Under the pieces are notes generated by a model, which was not told the origin of the DNA, made no database searches, and worked only from the letters and a program-made list of their open reading frames with translations. Shown here piece after piece: positions 53,903 through 62,516 of a DNA stretch of 64,000 bases. This DNA is from CAZRHR01 sp964578885 (GTDB lineage Bacteria > Bacteroidota > Bacteroidia > CAIKAF01): assembly GCA_964578885.1 (NCBI GenBank), contig CAZOEO010000018.1, forward strand, positions 3,387-67,386, in the 5' to 3' direction. A program made the translations under genes and the position numbers. Numbering within the stretch: the first letter of the stretch is position 1; every line of letters begins with the position of its first letter.

Positions 53903-55279
53903 ATGTATATCGAACAAATCTATACTGCATGCCTGGCAGAAGCCTCTTATTATATTGAAAGCAACGGAGAAGCCATTGTAATTGACCCCATCCGGGATAT
54001 CGACTTGTACCTTCAAAAGGCCAAAGAACGCAAGGCAAGTATTAAATGGATTTTCGAAACCCATGTGCATGCCGATTTTGTTTCCGGACATTGCAGTCTG
54101 GCTGAGGCCACCGGCGCCACCATTGTCTTTGGGCCCAACCAACACATTACGGTGCCGCACCACAAAGCCCAAGACGGAGAAACATTCCCTCTTGGTCGTA
54201 TTCAGTTTAAATGGTTGCACACACCGGGTCATACTCCCGAATCTTCCACAATTTTGCTTGTGGATGAAAATAACAAAAACCATGCCATTTTCACAGGAGA
54301 TACCCTGTTCATTGGCGACGTTGGACGACCAGATTTGGCCATCGCAGGAAACCTGACCCAGGAAAACCTGGCCAGTATGTTGTACCAAAGTCTTCAATCC
54401 AAAATCATGCCATTGGAAGACGACGTCCTGGTCTATCCCGGACATGGGGCCGGATCCGCCTGCGGGAAAAACATTTCAAAGGAAACCTGGTCTACTCTCG
54501 GACAACAAAAACGCACGAACCCAGCGTTACTCGCTCCGGACAAAGACAGCTTTATTGCACAAGTGACCACCGGAATTCCGGCTGCCCCAGCCTATTTTAA
54601 AGAAGCCGCTAAGAAAAACAGCCAAGGATACGCCCATCCCCAAACTCTGTTAAATGCCCTTCGTCCATTCCATAGCACAGAAGTTTTAGCAGAAATGCAA
54701 GCGGGCACCCTGATTTTAGACATACGGCCATCGGACATCTTCGCGGCCGGACATATTCCGGGATCATGGAACATTGGACTTGGCGGACAATTCGCTATTT
54801 GGGCAGCTACCTTAATCCCACCCAACACACCTGTGATACTCGTAGGTGATCCGGAAACGTATTCCGAAGCCGCTCAAAGACTTTTTCGTACGGGCGTAGA
54901 CCAAGTGGAAGGATATTTGGAAGGCGGTTTCGCACAATGGAACGGTGAGGTATCGACCATCACTTCTCTTTTGCCCGAAGAAGTGCCTTTGGACGCATTT
55001 ATTTTGGATGTGAGAAAACCCGGAGAATATGATAGCCAGCATTTCACCCGAGCCAAATGGATTACATTGCAGGATTTAGCCCAAGAAGCCCCACAACAAC
55101 TCGACCGAAATGCACCATTGCATATCCATTGCGCGGGAGGCTACCGAAGCATGATGGCGGCATCTATCTTGAAAAGCATGGGATTTTCTGCGCCAATCAA
55201 CATCCAAAAGGGATTTCAGGCCCTCGCTGATACCGGAAAATTTGATGTAACGAGTGGGGTCTCGTGTTCAGGAAACTAA
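53903..55279 (+). CDS. CstB-like persulfide dioxygenase-sulfurtransferase (MBL fold, pseudo-rhodanese, rhodanese)
   Basis: 458 residues from the ATG at 53903. Residues 1-240 are a metallo-beta-lactamase fold of the ETHE1/persulfide dioxygenase type: iron ligands in THVHADFVSGH, HTPGHTPES and FTGDTLFIGDVGRPDL, with HxHxDF as in CstB. Two rhodanese folds follow. The first (about 265-355) has no active-site Cys, its loop reading VGDPETYSEAA. The second (about 360-458) is active-looking, with HCAGGYRSMMAAS. This order matches CstB of Staphylococcus, which oxidises persulfides and forms thiosulfate. It probably detoxifies sulfide or persulfide in the cytoplasm. It is transcribed divergently from the PKS and has no sulfide:quinone reductase next to it. 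Confidence 0.92.
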   Translation: MYIEQIYTACLAEASYYIESNGEAIVIDPIRDIDLYLQKAKERKASIKWIFETHVHADFVSGHCSLAEATGATIVFGPNQHITVPHHKAQDGETFPLGRIQFKWLHTPGHTPESSTILLVDENNKNHAIFTGDTLFIGDVGRPDLAIAGNLTQENLASMLYQSLQSKIMPLEDDVLVYPGHGAGSACGKNISKETWSTLGQQKRTNPALLAPDKDSFIAQVTTGIPAAPAYFKEAAKKNSQGYAHPQTLLNALRPFHSTEVLAEMQAGTLILDIRPSDIFAAGHIPGSWNIGLGGQFAIWAATLIPPNTPVILVGDPETYSEAAQRLFRTGVDQVEGYLEGGFAQWNGEVSTITSLLPEEVPLDAFILDVRKPGEYDSQHFTRAKWITLQDLAQEAPQQLDRNAPLHIHCAGGYRSMMAASILKSMGFSAPINIQKGFQALADTGKFDVTSGVSCSGN

Positions 55280-55306
55280 TGCATTAAATCCATTGGACCA
55301 TCATGT

Positions 55307-55588
55307 TTATCTGCCTTTATGCCGGAAGACCCAACCTAGTTTTTGTCCGGCGGCCTTATGAGGCCCTACCACAAAGCCTCGCTTTTTCGCATGTTTGGTC
55401 AAACGCCCATTCACCCTTTTTCTCCACATTTTAAATGAAGAAGGCTTCATGTGGCGTTGCATCAATGCAATGACCTCCTTTTCCGACAAACCGAACTGCC
55501 ATTCAATCGCTTCGAAAGGCGTTCGGTCTTCCCATGCCATTTCAATAATGCGGGACAATGCCGTTTCAGATAATTCAGAGTGGCTCAC
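55307..55588 (-). CDS. TIGR03643/DUF2805 family protein
   Basis: 93 residues from a GTG start. The sequence includes RIIEMAWEDRTPFEAIEWQF, GLSEKEVIALMRH-like text (GLSEKEVIALMQRHM) and a basic second half SSFKMWRKRVNGR and FVVGPHKAAGQKLG-type motifs, all typical of the family, which is common in Bacteroidota and marine bacteria. The first half is predicted to be helical with a helix-turn-helix appearance and the second is Lys/Arg-rich, so nucleic-acid binding is possible but not shown. It converges on the persulfide dioxygenase gene and is divergent from the PGI/PMI gene. Confidence 0.85.
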   Translation of the reverse strand: MSHSELSETALSRIIEMAWEDRTPFEAIEWQFGLSEKEVIALMQRHMKPSSFKMWRKRVNGRLTKHAKKRGFVVGPHKAAGQKLGWVFRHKGR

Positions 55589-55685
55589 AAATCTTTTTAA
55601 TCCGTTAACCTATAAAACCCAAAAAAGGTTTGGAGGAGCTCGCAACCAAATTTTAATTTTACTAGTTTAGCCGCACATCTTTATT

Positions 55686-56687
55686 ATGACCAACATTACC
55701 ATGAGAACGTTAATTGAGCAATTCTCCCATCACATTCTGGAAAGCCTTGATTTGGCCAAAAACCAACCTCTTCCAATCATGCGCAGCGACCTTCGTCAAG
55801 TGGTGATTTCAGGATTAGGCGGTTCCGGCATCGGAGGCACCATGGTGGCAGATTTAGCGCGTCCCTATGCAAAATGGCCCGTTTTGGTCAATAAAGAATA
55901 TAGCATTCCAGCTTGCGTAGACAAACAAACGCTTTTTATTGCCTCCAGTTATTCTGGCGGAACAGAGGAAACTTTGGAAGCCGTTCATCATGCGTTGGCT
56001 GCCGGCGCTCAAGTGATTTGTATCACGAGTGGTGGAAAACTGGCAGATTTGGCCCGGGAAAAAGGGCTGGGCCTTCGCCTGATTCCGGGCGGAAATCCTC
56101 CCAGAGCAGCTTTTGGCTACTCCTTTTCCCAATTGGTGGATGTATTCGAATGGGCAGGGCTGCTTCCGGAAGGCACGGTAAATCAATTGGCGAAAACAGC
56201 ACAATGGCTTGGCACACAAACCGCCGTCATAGATGCGCTTGGTAAAACCTGGGCTGAAAAACTATTCGACAAAATGCCCATCATTTATTGTGATGCCGCC
56301 ATGGAAGGTGTTGCCGTGCGTTTTCGTCAACAAATCAATGAGAACGGAAAAATGTTGTGCTGGCATCATGTAGTGCCGGAAATGAACCATAACGAATTGG
56401 TGGGATGGACCACAAACGACCCAAAACTGGCGGTGATATTTCTCAGAAATTCAACAGATTATGTGCGCAATCAAACCCGCATAGATATCAATAAAACCAT
56501 CGTCGGAAAATACACACCCCATGTCCATGAAATGTGGTCCGAAGGTGAAACCAACCTGGATCGCATGATGTACCTGGTGCATCTCGGAGATTTTGTTTCA
56601 TTGCACCTTTCCGATTTGCGGGGTGTCGATGTAACAGAAGTGCGGGTGATTGATTTCTTAAAATCTGAATTGGCCAGGCAGGCATGA
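55686..56687 (+). CDS. Bifunctional phosphoglucose/phosphomannose isomerase
   Basis: 333 residues, two SIS domains. SIS 1 starts at VVISGLGGSGIGGTMV and carries SSYSGGTEETLEAVHHA, the SYSGxTxET phosphosugar motif. SIS 2 contains FRQQINENGKMLCWHHVVPE and MNHNELVGW, where the conserved Glu and His of the archaeal-type PGI/PMI family act as catalytic base and ring-opening residue. The enzyme interconverts fructose-6-P with glucose-6-P and with mannose-6-P, so it could supply mannose for the gmd-fcl pathway 25 kb away. An inner ATG at 55701 (MRTLIEQF) is also possible. Its stop overlaps the lipB start (ATGA). Confidence 0.9.
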   Translation: MTNITMRTLIEQFSHHILESLDLAKNQPLPIMRSDLRQVVISGLGGSGIGGTMVADLARPYAKWPVLVNKEYSIPACVDKQTLFIASSYSGGTEETLEAVHHALAAGAQVICITSGGKLADLAREKGLGLRLIPGGNPPRAAFGYSFSQLVDVFEWAGLLPEGTVNQLAKTAQWLGTQTAVIDALGKTWAEKLFDKMPIIYCDAAMEGVAVRFRQQINENGKMLCWHHVVPEMNHNELVGWTTNDPKLAVIFLRNSTDYVRNQTRIDINKTIVGKYTPHVHEMWSEGETNLDRMMYLVHLGDFVSLHLSDLRGVDVTEVRVIDFLKSELARQA

Positions 56688-57391
56688 GTAAACCACAAGT
56701 TCAGTTTCAGGATTTAGGAAGAATTCGCTACAAAAAGGCCTGGGATTACCAGACCGAATTGCATCAGGGAATTATTGCGAGGAAACTGGAGAATCGCAAA
56801 CTTCCCGAGGAAGACCGAATCCCCACACCAAATTATCTGCTATTCTGTGAGCATGATCCCGTTTTTACTTTAGGCAAAAGCGGCCATGAATCAAACCTGC
56901 TGATTTCAAGAGAACTGCTTTCAAACAAAGGCATTGATTTTCATGAAATTAACCGCGGAGGCGACATCACTTACCATGGGCCCGGACAATTGACCGGTTA
57001 CCCTATTTTCGATTTGGAAAACTTTTTCACAGACATCGGAAAATACCTGAGGTACATGGAAGAATCCATTATTAAGGTTTTAGCATTGTATGGTTTAAAA
57101 GGAGAGCGGATAGATGGATTAACCGGCGTTTGGCTAGACGCGGCTCATCCTGCGAAAGCCAGGAAAATCGCCGCCATTGGCGTACACTCCAGCAGGTGGG
57201 TCACAATGCATGGATTTGGCTTTAACATTACCGCCGACCTGTCGCCATTTTCGCTGATTGTTCCATGCGGCATTACGGATAAAGGAGTCACCAGTCTTCA
57301 CCTGGAAGTAGAAGGAATTGACTTTAATACGGTTAAAAATCAAGTTAAAGCCGCTTTTGAACAGCAATATCAATTTGATTATTTGCCCTGA
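56684..57391 (+). CDS. lipB: Lipoyl(octanoyl) transferase
   Basis: 235 residues, the usual length. It has the BPL_LplA_LipB fold motifs CEHDPVFTLGKSG, NRGGDITYHGPGQLTGYPIF and KIAAIGVHSSRWVTMHGF; Lys of KIAAIGV and Cys of VPCGITDKGVTSL form the catalytic dyad. It transfers octanoyl from acyl carrier protein to lipoyl domains of 2-oxoacid dehydrogenases and glycine cleavage H protein. It is translationally coupled to the sugar isomerase gene but has no obvious functional link to it. The 140-bp gap that follows holds only a promoter for the next gene. Confidence 0.96.
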   Translation: MSKPQVQFQDLGRIRYKKAWDYQTELHQGIIARKLENRKLPEEDRIPTPNYLLFCEHDPVFTLGKSGHESNLLISRELLSNKGIDFHEINRGGDITYHGPGQLTGYPIFDLENFFTDIGKYLRYMEESIIKVLALYGLKGERIDGLTGVWLDAAHPAKARKIAAIGVHSSRWVTMHGFGFNITADLSPFSLIVPCGITDKGVTSLHLEVEGIDFNTVKNQVKAAFEQQYQFDYLP

Positions 57392-57519
57392 TCTGCAGAG
57401 CATCTTTTCTTTTTTCTGAATCCGGATTGGGTGAAGGGTCCAAAGGACATAAAGACATTCAGGGTTCATTTTTACGGGAAAGAAACCCCGTTGCAGCCCT
57501 TTTACCCGTAAGACTTCCT

Positions 57520-57527
57520 TATATTTG
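57520..57527 (+). promoter_or_regulatory. TAnnTTTG promoter element for the SDR/hydrolase pair
   Basis: TATATTTG is an exact -7 match that ends only 3 bases before the ATG at 57531. Transcription would have to start at or just inside that codon. Confidence 0.6.
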
Positions 57528-57530
57528 GCT

Positions 57531-58328
57531 ATGATTCATCAGTTGGTATTTAATTTTTCCAATCAGCATGCATTGGTTGGTGGAGGCACGCGAGGCATTG
57601 GGCTGGCCACAGCGCGGATGTTGGCAGATGGGGGCGCAGCGGTAACCATTTTGGGAAGAAATCTTGAGGTGGGAGAACAAGCTTTGCGGAGTCTTAGCAC
57701 GAATCACGGTCAGCAACATCGGTTTTTACAAGCAGACCACACCGAACCGGATATTTTAATAGAAAAAGTACAGCAGTTGCTTTTGAACCATCCCATTCAT
57801 ATTTTAGTTAACAACAGTGGCGGTCCGGCACCGGGGCCATTACTTGGAGAAACGACGGAAAAATTTTTATCCGTTTTCCAACAGCACTTGCTGATGAATC
57901 ACCGGCTGGTTCAGGCGGTGGTGCCGGGCATGAAAGATGCTGGTTTTGGAAGAATTATTCAAGTTATTTCCACTTCAGTAAAAGCGCCATTGCCGAACTT
58001 GGGCGTTTCCAACACCATTCGGGGCGCGGTGGCATCATGGGCCAAGACATTAGCCACGGAATTAGGTCCAAGCGGCATCACCGTCAATAATGTTTTACCA
58101 GGTGCAACTGCCACAGAACGGTTGGAAGGCATTATCGCCAACAAAGCCAACAAATCGGGAGAAAGCCAGGATACGGTATCCCGTGACATGCTGGCCGAAA
58201 TTCCTTTAAACCGATTTGCCCAACCAGAAGAAACAGCAGCTGCCATAGCCTTTTTAGCAAGTCCTATGGCGGGCTATATCACCGGAATAAATTTACCCGT
58301 AGACGGCGGGCGCCTTACCTGTTTATAA
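57531..58328 (+). CDS. SDR-family oxidoreductase without the canonical YxxxK tyrosine
   Basis: 265 residues. The Rossmann motif ALVGGGTRGIGLATARML is followed by NNSGGPAPGPLL (NNAG-type) and the catalytic Ser strand VISTSVK. Where SDRs usually have YxxxK, this protein reads LGVSNTIRGAVASWAKTLAT, with Ser-Asn in place of Tyr and an Arg at the Lys position. The C-terminal part is standard (TVNNVLPGATATERLE and YITGINLPVDGG). A subgroup of FabG-like proteins with SNxxR at this site exists in several phyla; their substrates are mostly unknown. It is followed after 3 bp by the alpha/beta hydrolase gene and shares its promoter at 57520. Confidence 0.85.
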   Translation: MIHQLVFNFSNQHALVGGGTRGIGLATARMLADGGAAVTILGRNLEVGEQALRSLSTNHGQQHRFLQADHTEPDILIEKVQQLLLNHPIHILVNNSGGPAPGPLLGETTEKFLSVFQQHLLMNHRLVQAVVPGMKDAGFGRIIQVISTSVKAPLPNLGVSNTIRGAVASWAKTLATELGPSGITVNNVLPGATATERLEGIIANKANKSGESQDTVSRDMLAEIPLNRFAQPEETAAAIAFLASPMAGYITGINLPVDGGRLTCL

Positions 58329-58331
58329 ATA

Positions 58332-59165
58332 ATGATGGAAAAAATCTTCCAAACACGGGATGGCCTTCAGCTCTCCGGAACTTATTGGGCAACTGACCAT
58401 CCCAAAGCTTTACTCGTAGTCATTCATGGCATGGGCGAACATCATGGCCGATATAAGCACATGATTCCCTTTTTCCATTTACAGGGCTGGAGTGTGTTGG
58501 GTTACGACCAGCGCGGTCATGGAAAGAGCGATGGTCCGCGTGGCCACATGCCACATGGCCTTGCGTTAACAGAGGATTTACATGATGTAATCAGCCAATG
58601 GCAAGAACAGCATGAAGCCCATTTACCTGTGATCCTTTATGGACATTCCATGGGTGCCTGCGTGGCTGCATACTATATGTATCAGGAGGAACGAAAGCCC
58701 ATTGAAAGCCTCTTTTTATCCGCGCCTTATTTCGAATTGGCTTTTGCCCCACCATGGTGGAAGTTGTTGTTGGGGAAAATGGCTGCCTGGCTTTCACCGG
58801 GATTTTCACAACCCACGGGAATCGACACCACGGCATTGGCCATGAATCCGTATGTGGCCAAAATGTATTTACAAGACCCATTGGTACATGATCGCATTAC
58901 CGCAGGTTTCTTCCGGCATATTACGGAAATGGGCTTGCAGATTTTACAATCCGCAGCCGCATGGCCCGAAGTGCCGGTGCATATTATACATGGCGAAGCA
59001 GATCGTCTCACCAAATTTGAATCGGCCAAACAATTTGCCACAGAAAATCCACATGCCACTTTTTTACCCATCCCCGGAGGCTATCACGAATGGCACCAGG
59101 ACGATGATGGAATGGCTTGGTTAGATAAATGGATTAAAACGACTAAAACGATTAGACCGGCCTAG
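58332..59165 (+). CDS. Alpha/beta hydrolase, monoacylglycerol lipase-like
   Basis: 277 residues. It has the oxyanion motif HGMGEHHGRY, then LGYDQRGHGKSDGPRGH, nucleophile Ser in LYGHSMGACVAAYY, the acid in HGEADRLTKFESAKQFA and His in GGYHEWHQD. This is the signature set of the monoglyceride lipase/lysophospholipase (serine aminopeptidase S33) group, which hydrolyses monoacylglycerols or related esters. No signal peptide is seen, so it is cytoplasmic. It begins 3 bp after the SDR stop, with two consecutive ATG codons possible as start, and is probably co-transcribed with it. Confidence 0.9.
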   Translation: MMEKIFQTRDGLQLSGTYWATDHPKALLVVIHGMGEHHGRYKHMIPFFHLQGWSVLGYDQRGHGKSDGPRGHMPHGLALTEDLHDVISQWQEQHEAHLPVILYGHSMGACVAAYYMYQEERKPIESLFLSAPYFELAFAPPWWKLLLGKMAAWLSPGFSQPTGIDTTALAMNPYVAKMYLQDPLVHDRITAGFFRHITEMGLQILQSAAAWPEVPVHIIHGEADRLTKFESAKQFATENPHATFLPIPGGYHEWHQDDDGMAWLDKWIKTTKTIRPA

Positions 59166-59177
59166 TGCCGAATGCCT

Positions 59178-59185
59178 TATCTTTG
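59178..59185 (+). promoter_or_regulatory. TAnnTTTG promoter element for the methionine synthase gene
   Basis: TATCTTTG is an exact -7 match and ends 4 bases before the ATG at 59190. It lies inside the stretch that an earlier ATG (59172) would translate, which is the reason for choosing the later start. Confidence 0.6.
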
Positions 59186-59189
59186 TTTC

Positions 59190-61868
59190 ATGCGAAAAAC
59201 AATTCGTCCCTTTCTTAGACTTTCCGGACTGGAAGCACTTACCCTGACGCCGGAAACCAATTTTGTTAACATCGGCGAACGAACCAATGTAACTGGTTCA
59301 AGAAAATTTTTACGCCTTATCCGTGAAGATAAGTACGAAGAAGCCGTAGAAATTGCGCTTGAACAAGTTCGCGGTGGCGCTCAGGTACTGGACGTCAATA
59401 TGGACGAGGGCATGCTAGACGGAGAAAAGGCCATGGTACGGTTTTTAAACCTGATTGCTTCAGAACCGGAAATTGCCCGTATCCCTGTGATGGTAGACTC
59501 ATCTCGCTGGCCCATTATTGAGGCCGGACTGCAATGTCTTCAGGGAAAAGGAATTGTAAATTCCATCTCGCTTAAAGGTGGAGAAGAAGAATTTTTATGG
59601 CAGGCCAAACGTATCCGCCGTTATGGCGCCGCAACCGTGGTGATGGCTTTCGACGAAGATGGACAGGCCGACACCCTGGAACGTCGCATATCCATTTGTA
59701 AAAGGGCATACGATCTGCTGGTTGAAAAGGCGAAGTTCCCACCCACGGATATCATTTTCGACCCGAATATTTTTCCCGTAGCTACAGGCATAGATGCGCA
59801 CAACAACTATGCAGTGGATTTCTTTGAAGCCACCCGTTGGATCAAAGCCAATCTACCCCATGCCTTGGTTTCAGGAGGGGTTTCCAATGTTTCATTTTCT
59901 TTTCGAGGCAACGACCGCGTGCGAGAAGCCATGCATTCCGCCTTTTTGTATCACGGAATCAAGGCCGGTATGGATATGGGCATTGTGAATCCGGCGCAAC
60001 TGGAAGTGTACGATGCCATTCCCAAAGATTTGCTGGAACATGTAGAAGACGTCCTGCTGAACCGAAGACCAGACGCCACGGAACGGCTTTTACAATTTGC
60101 AGAGCAAGTAAAAGATGAACGGGTAAAAACAGAAGTAGAAGAAACCTGGAGAAAACTTCCTGTAGGAGAAAGGTTGGCGCATGCATTGGTTAAAGGGATT
60201 GTAGACCATATTGAAGCTGACATGGAAGAAGCCCGCTTGTCGGTAAAAAGACCTATTGAGGTGATTGAAGGCCCATTGATGGATGGAATGAATGTGGTAG
60301 GCGATTTGTTCGGGGCAGGAAAAATGTTTCTTCCTCAGGTGGTTAAATCTGCCAGAGTCATGAAAAAGGCCGTGGCATTCCTTTTACCTTATATAGAAAA
60401 CGAGAAAAAGGAAGACCAGCATAAAGCCGGAAAAATATTGATGGCCACCGTGAAAGGAGACGTGCATGATATTGGGAAAAATATTGTGGGCGTGGTGCTT
60501 GGGTGCAACAATTATGAGGTGGTGGATTTAGGTGTGATGGTGCCTGCGGATAAAATTCTGGATGCCGCGGAGCGTGAAAAAGTGGACATTATCGGATTGT
60601 CCGGTCTCATTACACCGAGTTTAGACGAGATGGTGACTGTGGCGGCAGAAATGGAACGCAGGGGAATGAGGATTCCGCTTCTCATTGGCGGAGCAACCAC
60701 ATCCAAAGTGCATACTGCTGTAAAAATCACGCCAGCGTATCCATCCGGAACTGTAGTGCATGTGCTGGATGCATCCCGGAGCGTTCCGGTAGCAGAGTCC
60801 TTGCTAGGAGAAAAAAAGACCCAATTCCTGCAAAATCTGAAAGAAGAATATCAGGAAGTCACACAGCGACATTACCGGCAACAGGACATTAAGCAATTGA
60901 TTTCCATTTCAGAAGCTCGAAAAAATAAGTTTATTCCTCAAAGTCCGAAGGCCAAAGCGCCGGCACAACTGGGTGTGATACCGATACAAAATCTCCCTTT
61001 GGAGAAGCTTGTTCCATTTATTGACTGGACGCCTTTTTTCCAAACCTGGGAATTGGCAGGTCGTTATCCGGCCATTTTAGAAGACGAGGTGGTAGGTGTG
61101 GAAGCCAAGAAATTGTTTGCCGATGCGAAAAACATGCTCCAAAGAATTGTGGACGAAAAATGGCTTACTGCGAATGGTGTAATCGGTTTGTTCCCCGCCA
61201 AAAAGTTGGAAGAAGATGTTCATATTTTGGCGCCTGATGGCAGCGGAGAGGTGTTAGACACGGTCCATTTTTTACGACAACAAAATCGAAAGGCAGAAGG
61301 TCAGCCAAATTTCTGTTTAGCCGATTTTCTGGAAGAAGAAGATTACATAGGAGGTTTTGCGGTGACTACCGGCATTGGCATGGATCCTCATGTAAAAGCG
61401 TTTGAAGCGGCTCACGACGATTACAATGCCATTATGTTGAAAGCGTTGGCGGACCGACTGGCGGAAGCCTTTGCAGAGTATTTACATGCAGAGGTTCGGA
61501 GAAGATATTGGGGTTATGCTGCGGATGAAACGTTGAGCAATGAGGCGTTAATTTCAGAAAAATATCAGGGCATTCGTCCGGCACCTGGCTATCCTGCTTG
61601 TCCAGACCACACAGGAAAAGAAGTGTTGTTCAAAATATTACATGCTACACACCACACAGGTATTACCCTCACGGAAAGTTTAGCCATGATGCCGACAGCC
61701 GCGGTGTCAGGTTGGTATTTTGCTCATCCGGAAAGTCGCTATTTTGGATTAGGGAAAATTTTGATGGACCAAGTAGAGGACATGGCTGGTCGCAGAGGTA
61801 TGGAAGTCGCATCCTTAAAAAAATGGCTAAGTCCCATTCTGGTAGAATCTGCACCAGTTTCCGCATAA
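59190..61868 (+). CDS. metH: B12-dependent methionine synthase, C-terminal modules (split MetH)
   Basis: 892 residues from the ATG at 59190. It begins directly with the pterin-binding (methyltetrahydrofolate) domain FVNIGERTNVTGSRKFLRL, then DVNMDEGMLDGEKAM and MVDSSRWPIIEAGLQC. The cap/B12 domain follows, with the lower ligand in GDVHDIGKNIVGVVLGCNNY and LIGGATTSKVHTAVK, and last the AdoMet activation domain with RPAPGYPACPDHTGKE. The homocysteine-binding/zinc domain of full-length MetH (about 350 residues) is absent. In many Bacteroidota this domain is a separate gene next door, but none is upstream or downstream here. The enzyme transfers the methyl group of folate to homocysteine together with that partner. 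Confidence 0.95.
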   Translation: MRKTIRPFLRLSGLEALTLTPETNFVNIGERTNVTGSRKFLRLIREDKYEEAVEIALEQVRGGAQVLDVNMDEGMLDGEKAMVRFLNLIASEPEIARIPVMVDSSRWPIIEAGLQCLQGKGIVNSISLKGGEEEFLWQAKRIRRYGAATVVMAFDEDGQADTLERRISICKRAYDLLVEKAKFPPTDIIFDPNIFPVATGIDAHNNYAVDFFEATRWIKANLPHALVSGGVSNVSFSFRGNDRVREAMHSAFLYHGIKAGMDMGIVNPAQLEVYDAIPKDLLEHVEDVLLNRRPDATERLLQFAEQVKDERVKTEVEETWRKLPVGERLAHALVKGIVDHIEADMEEARLSVKRPIEVIEGPLMDGMNVVGDLFGAGKMFLPQVVKSARVMKKAVAFLLPYIENEKKEDQHKAGKILMATVKGDVHDIGKNIVGVVLGCNNYEVVDLGVMVPADKILDAAEREKVDIIGLSGLITPSLDEMVTVAAEMERRGMRIPLLIGGATTSKVHTAVKITPAYPSGTVVHVLDASRSVPVAESLLGEKKTQFLQNLKEEYQEVTQRHYRQQDIKQLISISEARKNKFIPQSPKAKAPAQLGVIPIQNLPLEKLVPFIDWTPFFQTWELAGRYPAILEDEVVGVEAKKLFADAKNMLQRIVDEKWLTANGVIGLFPAKKLEEDVHILAPDGSGEVLDTVHFLRQQNRKAEGQPNFCLADFLEEEDYIGGFAVTTGIGMDPHVKAFEAAHDDYNAIMLKALADRLAEAFAEYLHAEVRRRYWGYAADETLSNEALISEKYQGIRPAPGYPACPDHTGKEVLFKILHATHHTGITLTESLAMMPTAAVSGWYFAHPESRYFGLGKILMDQVEDMAGRRGMEVASLKKWLSPILVESAPVSA

Positions 61869-62516
61869 AAGGAAAATCAGTCATTTGCCCATTTTCTTTG
61901 ACAAATCTGTCAAGGATAAGTCTGTAATTGAAAGCGAACATTGGAGTATCGGGTCAAAGGGTGCCATTGGAGTATCCTTTAAGGCTCGGCGCATGACGAT
62001 ATAATCATGGCTATCAAATCATTACAAACATTAAGTTTTCATTCAATAAAAGCGTATGGCGTGAGTGCCATAAACTGAAAATGACCATTGGAAATTAAAC
62101 GCCTCACGCTTCACGGACTGCGCAACGGCCTTCTTTTTTACAAAGTACATATCGCCTTAAACAGCCCATGGCCATTCATTTTTAAAAAGGAAGAATGATT
62201 GGCACCACATCTGAAATGGGGCATTTTTCCACTGAAAAATTCTTGGTCAATCTCTCAAACACATAAAACAGGTAAGAAAAGCATGACTATTGTATTAACC
62301 TAAAATTAAAAAACAGAGAAAAAATAGCTAAAAACGACTAAAAAATAGAAAAATACCCACATCAAAAAACAAGCTTAAAAAACTGCAAATAAAATATTTA
62401 GAAAACTAAACTTTAAAATTTAAACCACTTTCCAAAATTTAAACCAAACTATAATCTAAACACCATATATATTTTAAAACTTTTTATTAGATTTAGATTC
62501 AACTAAGAGATAAAAC
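61869..62516. other. Intergenic region with repeats and an A-rich leader
   Basis: No gene is evident. CATTGGAGTATC occurs twice (61939-61950 and 61965-61976), 26 bp apart. TTGACA (61898-61903) faces TGTCAA (61908-61913), and TATGGC (62055-62060) faces GCCATA (62067-62072). From about 62240 to 62516 the plus strand is extremely A-rich with few G, ending near a TAGATTTA sequence (62488-62495) that loosely resembles a -7 element for the large gene that follows. Confidence 0.45.

Noticed and set aside
53795..54445. 216-codon minus-strand reading frame opposite the persulfide dioxygenase
   Set aside because: It lies wholly antisense to conserved MBL-domain codons and its own translation matches no family; it is a shadow frame.
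60512..60730. Minus-strand frame inside metH
   Set aside because: Antisense to the B12-binding motif region; a shadow frame with Thr/Ser-rich noise.
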